NCBI GenBank assembly: GCA_946615275.1
Contig: CAMOHV010000133.1
Location: 1 to 5,167 of the forward strand
DNA: 5,167 nucleotides
Source of the DNA: an uncultured Verrucomicrobiota bacterium
GTDB lineage: Bacteria > Verrucomicrobiota > Kiritimatiellia > RFP12 > UBA1067
Direction: 5' to 3'
In this document: positions 3,515 through 5,167 of the stretch, piece by piece
Numbering within the stretch: the stretch's first letter is position 1
Layout: each line of letters starts with the position of its first letter
The notes under the pieces: model-generated
The model's input: only the letters and a program-made list of their open reading frames with translations
Databases searched by the model: none
Told to the model about the DNA's origin: nothing
Translations under genes and position numbers: made by a program

Positions 3515-5167
3515 CTACTTCTTGCCGGGCGGCGCGATCCGGCGCAGCAGCAGCCGGTCGAACCAGATGCCGTTCGGCTTCGTGGAGCCAGGAACATAGG
3601 CCGGCCCCGTGAACTTGGCCGACAGATATACGTCGTACCAGTTCGGATCTACCGGCAGCCCGTCCTTCTGGATGTACCAGTCGGCGAAGCGGAACGTCAT
3701 GTGCCAGTCGCCCGGCATCGCGAAGAGGCTCCCCGAGCCTACGCACCCCGGGCCAAGCCTGTACCAGTGGTACTTTTCGTCCTTCGCCGCCATGTCGGAC
3801 GTGATCTTGTAGTTCTGCCCGCTGCGCGACACGCCGTCGTACATGAAGCACGGAATCGGGAAGCCCTTGTGTATGGAGTTGTCCTTGCCGAACTGCCATA
3901 CCCGGCCCTTGCCCGTCTCGGAATCCGGATCGTCCCTGGTGGACGAGTTTGCCGACCCGCTGAAGCGATGCCAGTCGGCGCAGCGTATCTCGTCGTCCGG
4001 CACGCCCTCCAGCCCCTCGGGCATGTCCTTGAACTTGAGGTTGAAGAGCGCGATCTTCGTCTCGATGCATTTCAGCATTTTCTTCCGCCAGTCCTCGTTG
4101 ATCTTCTGCCCGCGCACGTATTCGAGGCCATACGCCTCGTAGTCCCTGCGGGCCGCCTCGCACCTCTCCTTGCCATTCGGATCCTGCGCATAGAGGCGGG
4201 CGAGCTCGATCGAGACGCTCGCCATGACCCGCGCGATGCGCGTGCGCGCGGGGCCGGCATCCTCGGCGTCATACGCCGCCTTCACGAGCGCGCGGAACCT
4301 CTCCCAGTTCGCGGCGGTGCGCCATGGGCAGCGGCGCTGATGCCAGTCGGCGCACGTCTTCGCCGGATTGGCCATAGTGATCTCGCGCAGAAACGCAAGC
4401 GCCTTCAGCATGCCGCCCGCGCCCTTGCCATAGACGCGGCAGTAGTTCTTCACGAGCGCGTCGAGGTCGGCGTCAGGGTACGTGTAGAAGACGCTCAGAA
4501 GATAGAAGTTGAGGTCGTAGAACGCCTGCGGCAGCTCGGAAAGGCCGTGCGCGGGCCCGCCCATGCGCTCGGATTCCATGAACAGGCTGCCCAGATGGTT
4601 CGCGGCGAAGAACTTCGCGTCGCCGGCGATGGCGTCAGGCGACCATTCCGGATAGTCGCCGGTGTACGATCCGCCGTAGAGCATGTAGTCCCACACCTCC
4701 ACGTCCTTTGCGATCTTCATCCACTCCTGGATCTGCTCCGCGCGCTTGTGGTTGAAAGGGCCGTCCGTGATCGCGCGGTGATGCTCGCTCTCGCCGTAGA
4801 GGTCGCACCACCAGATGCGCACGTTGTCCGCCGGCACGATCGTCCCCGGCCTCGGCGGACACTCGGTTGAGACATACGCGAACGTGCGTATCTTGATGTC
4901 GGGATAGACCTTCCTCGCCTCTGTCGCGATCCAGTTGATGAACTCCAGCTGAAGGCCCGCGTCGCCGCCGTTGTAGTTCTCCCCATGCCCCTTCGGATCC
5001 TTGCCGCGGGTGTACCTGGCTATCGCCTTCCCGCACTCGGGGCATTGACAGAGGAAGGACATGTTGTCCTGCTGCGTGAAGTCGTAGATGCACGGGTATT
5101 CCGACGGATTCTCCGCGCGGTCCTTCGCCGCGAACGCCAGCAGGTTCTTCAGGCACTCCCTGCGGGC
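3515..5167 (-). CDS. DUF4838 domain-containing protein, N-terminus outside the window
   Basis: The frame is open from its stop at 3515-3517 to the window edge, giving 550 visible residues. An ATG at 5062 is internal, because the preceding 35 codons (ending YDFTQQDN) continue the family pattern, so the true start lies beyond 5167. The visible N-terminal half is DUF4838-like (PF16126): a Gln-Asp-Asn segment followed by CQCPEC (40-45, C-x-C-x2-C), an RTFAYVSTECPPRP segment (94-107), DNVRIWWCDLY (114-124), WDYMLYGGSY (159-168) and an alpha-helical tail with LVKNYCRVYGKGAGG (238-252). Residues about 430-550 are aromatic-rich and look like a beta-sandwich or carbohydrate-binding module (WYRLGPG, GDWHMTFRFADWY, GIWFDRLLLRRI). 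DUF4838 proteins are usually linked to glycan breakdown, but their catalytic role is not established. It converges on the GDSL gene with a 10-bp gap. Export cannot be judged without the N-terminus. Confidence 0.88.
   Translation of the reverse strand, partial: ARRECLKNLLAFAAKDRAENPSEYPCIYDFTQQDNMSFLCQCPECGKAIARYTRGKDPKGHGENYNGGDAGLQLEFINWIATEARKVYPDIKIRTFAYVSTECPPRPGTIVPADNVRIWWCDLYGESEHHRAITDGPFNHKRAEQIQEWMKIAKDVEVWDYMLYGGSYTGDYPEWSPDAIAGDAKFFAANHLGSLFMESERMGGPAHGLSELPQAFYDLNFYLLSVFYTYPDADLDALVKNYCRVYGKGAGGMLKALAFLREITMANPAKTCADWHQRRCPWRTAANWERFRALVKAAYDAEDAGPARTRIARVMASVSIELARLYAQDPNGKERCEAARRDYEAYGLEYVRGQKINEDWRKKMLKCIETKIALFNLKFKDMPEGLEGVPDDEIRCADWHRFSGSANSSTRDDPDSETGKGRVWQFGKDNSIHKGFPIPCFMYDGVSRSGQNYKITSDMAAKDEKYHWYRLGPGCVGSGSLFAMPGDWHMTFRFADWYIQKDGLPVDPNWYDVYLSAKFTGPAYVPGSTKPNGIWFDRLLLRRIAPPGKK

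Noticed and set aside
3701..4870. 389-codon plus-strand open frame opposite the DUF4838 gene
   Set aside because: Arg/Val/Ala/His-rich shadow translation; the opposite strand has family motifs throughout, and this frame has no ribosome binding site.
3515..5062. DUF4838 gene starting at the ATG at 5062
   Set aside because: The same frame stays open to the window edge, and the preceding codons encode the QQDN segment expected just before the Cys motif, so the ATG is internal.

Overview
The window looks like a piece of chromosome from a GC-rich bacterium. Coding DNA is clearly GC-rich, the main upstream non-coding gap is more AT-rich, and starts carry good AAGGAG-type ribosome binding sites. 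The gene content (exported PF04734 'ceramidase-like' hydrolase, exported SGNH/GDSL esterase, DUF4838 protein) is typical of polysaccharide- and glycoconjugate-degrading PVC-group bacteria (Kiritimatiellota, Lentisphaerota, Verrucomicrobiota) and of Bacteroidota. The GC level and ribosome binding sites favour the PVC group. This placement is inference; there is no rRNA or marker gene here.

Layout. Positions 1-11 hold the first codons of a gene leaving the window on the minus strand. Positions 12-438 are a divergent non-coding region. It contains a minus-strand extended -10 element, an inverted pair of heptamer-repeat blocks (202-226 / 254-278), a nine-unit heptamer tandem repeat (291-353), and a plus-strand extended -10 (397-405). 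Three plus-strand genes follow: an inositol-monophosphatase-family phosphatase (439-1215), a secreted PF04734 neutral-ceramidase-like hydrolase (1250-2665), and a secreted SGNH/GDSL hydrolase (2710-3504). The first two are 34 bp apart and probably co-transcribed. The third has its own promoter-like element touching its start codon and may be leaderless. A large minus-strand DUF4838 gene (3515 to beyond 5167) converges on the GDSL gene with only 10 bp between the stop codons.

How the genes may work together. Two of the plus-strand genes carry signal peptides and encode lipid/ester/amide-type hydrolases, and the DUF4838 protein is of a kind usually linked to glycan breakdown, so this may be a small glycoconjugate-degradation neighbourhood. 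Pairing a cytoplasmic inositol-phosphate phosphatase with a ceramidase-fold enzyme invites an inositol-(sphingo)lipid idea, but that is speculative. The ceramidase-like protein lacks the usual serine nucleophile and the C-terminal domain, so it should not be named a ceramidase without tests.

I found no CRISPR array, transposase, phage gene, tRNA, rRNA or defence system. The parts that ordinary gene annotation does not explain are the heptamer repeat complex upstream of the operon, the recurring GGTAWMATA promoter-like motif, and the alternative hairpins at the ceramidase-like stop codon.
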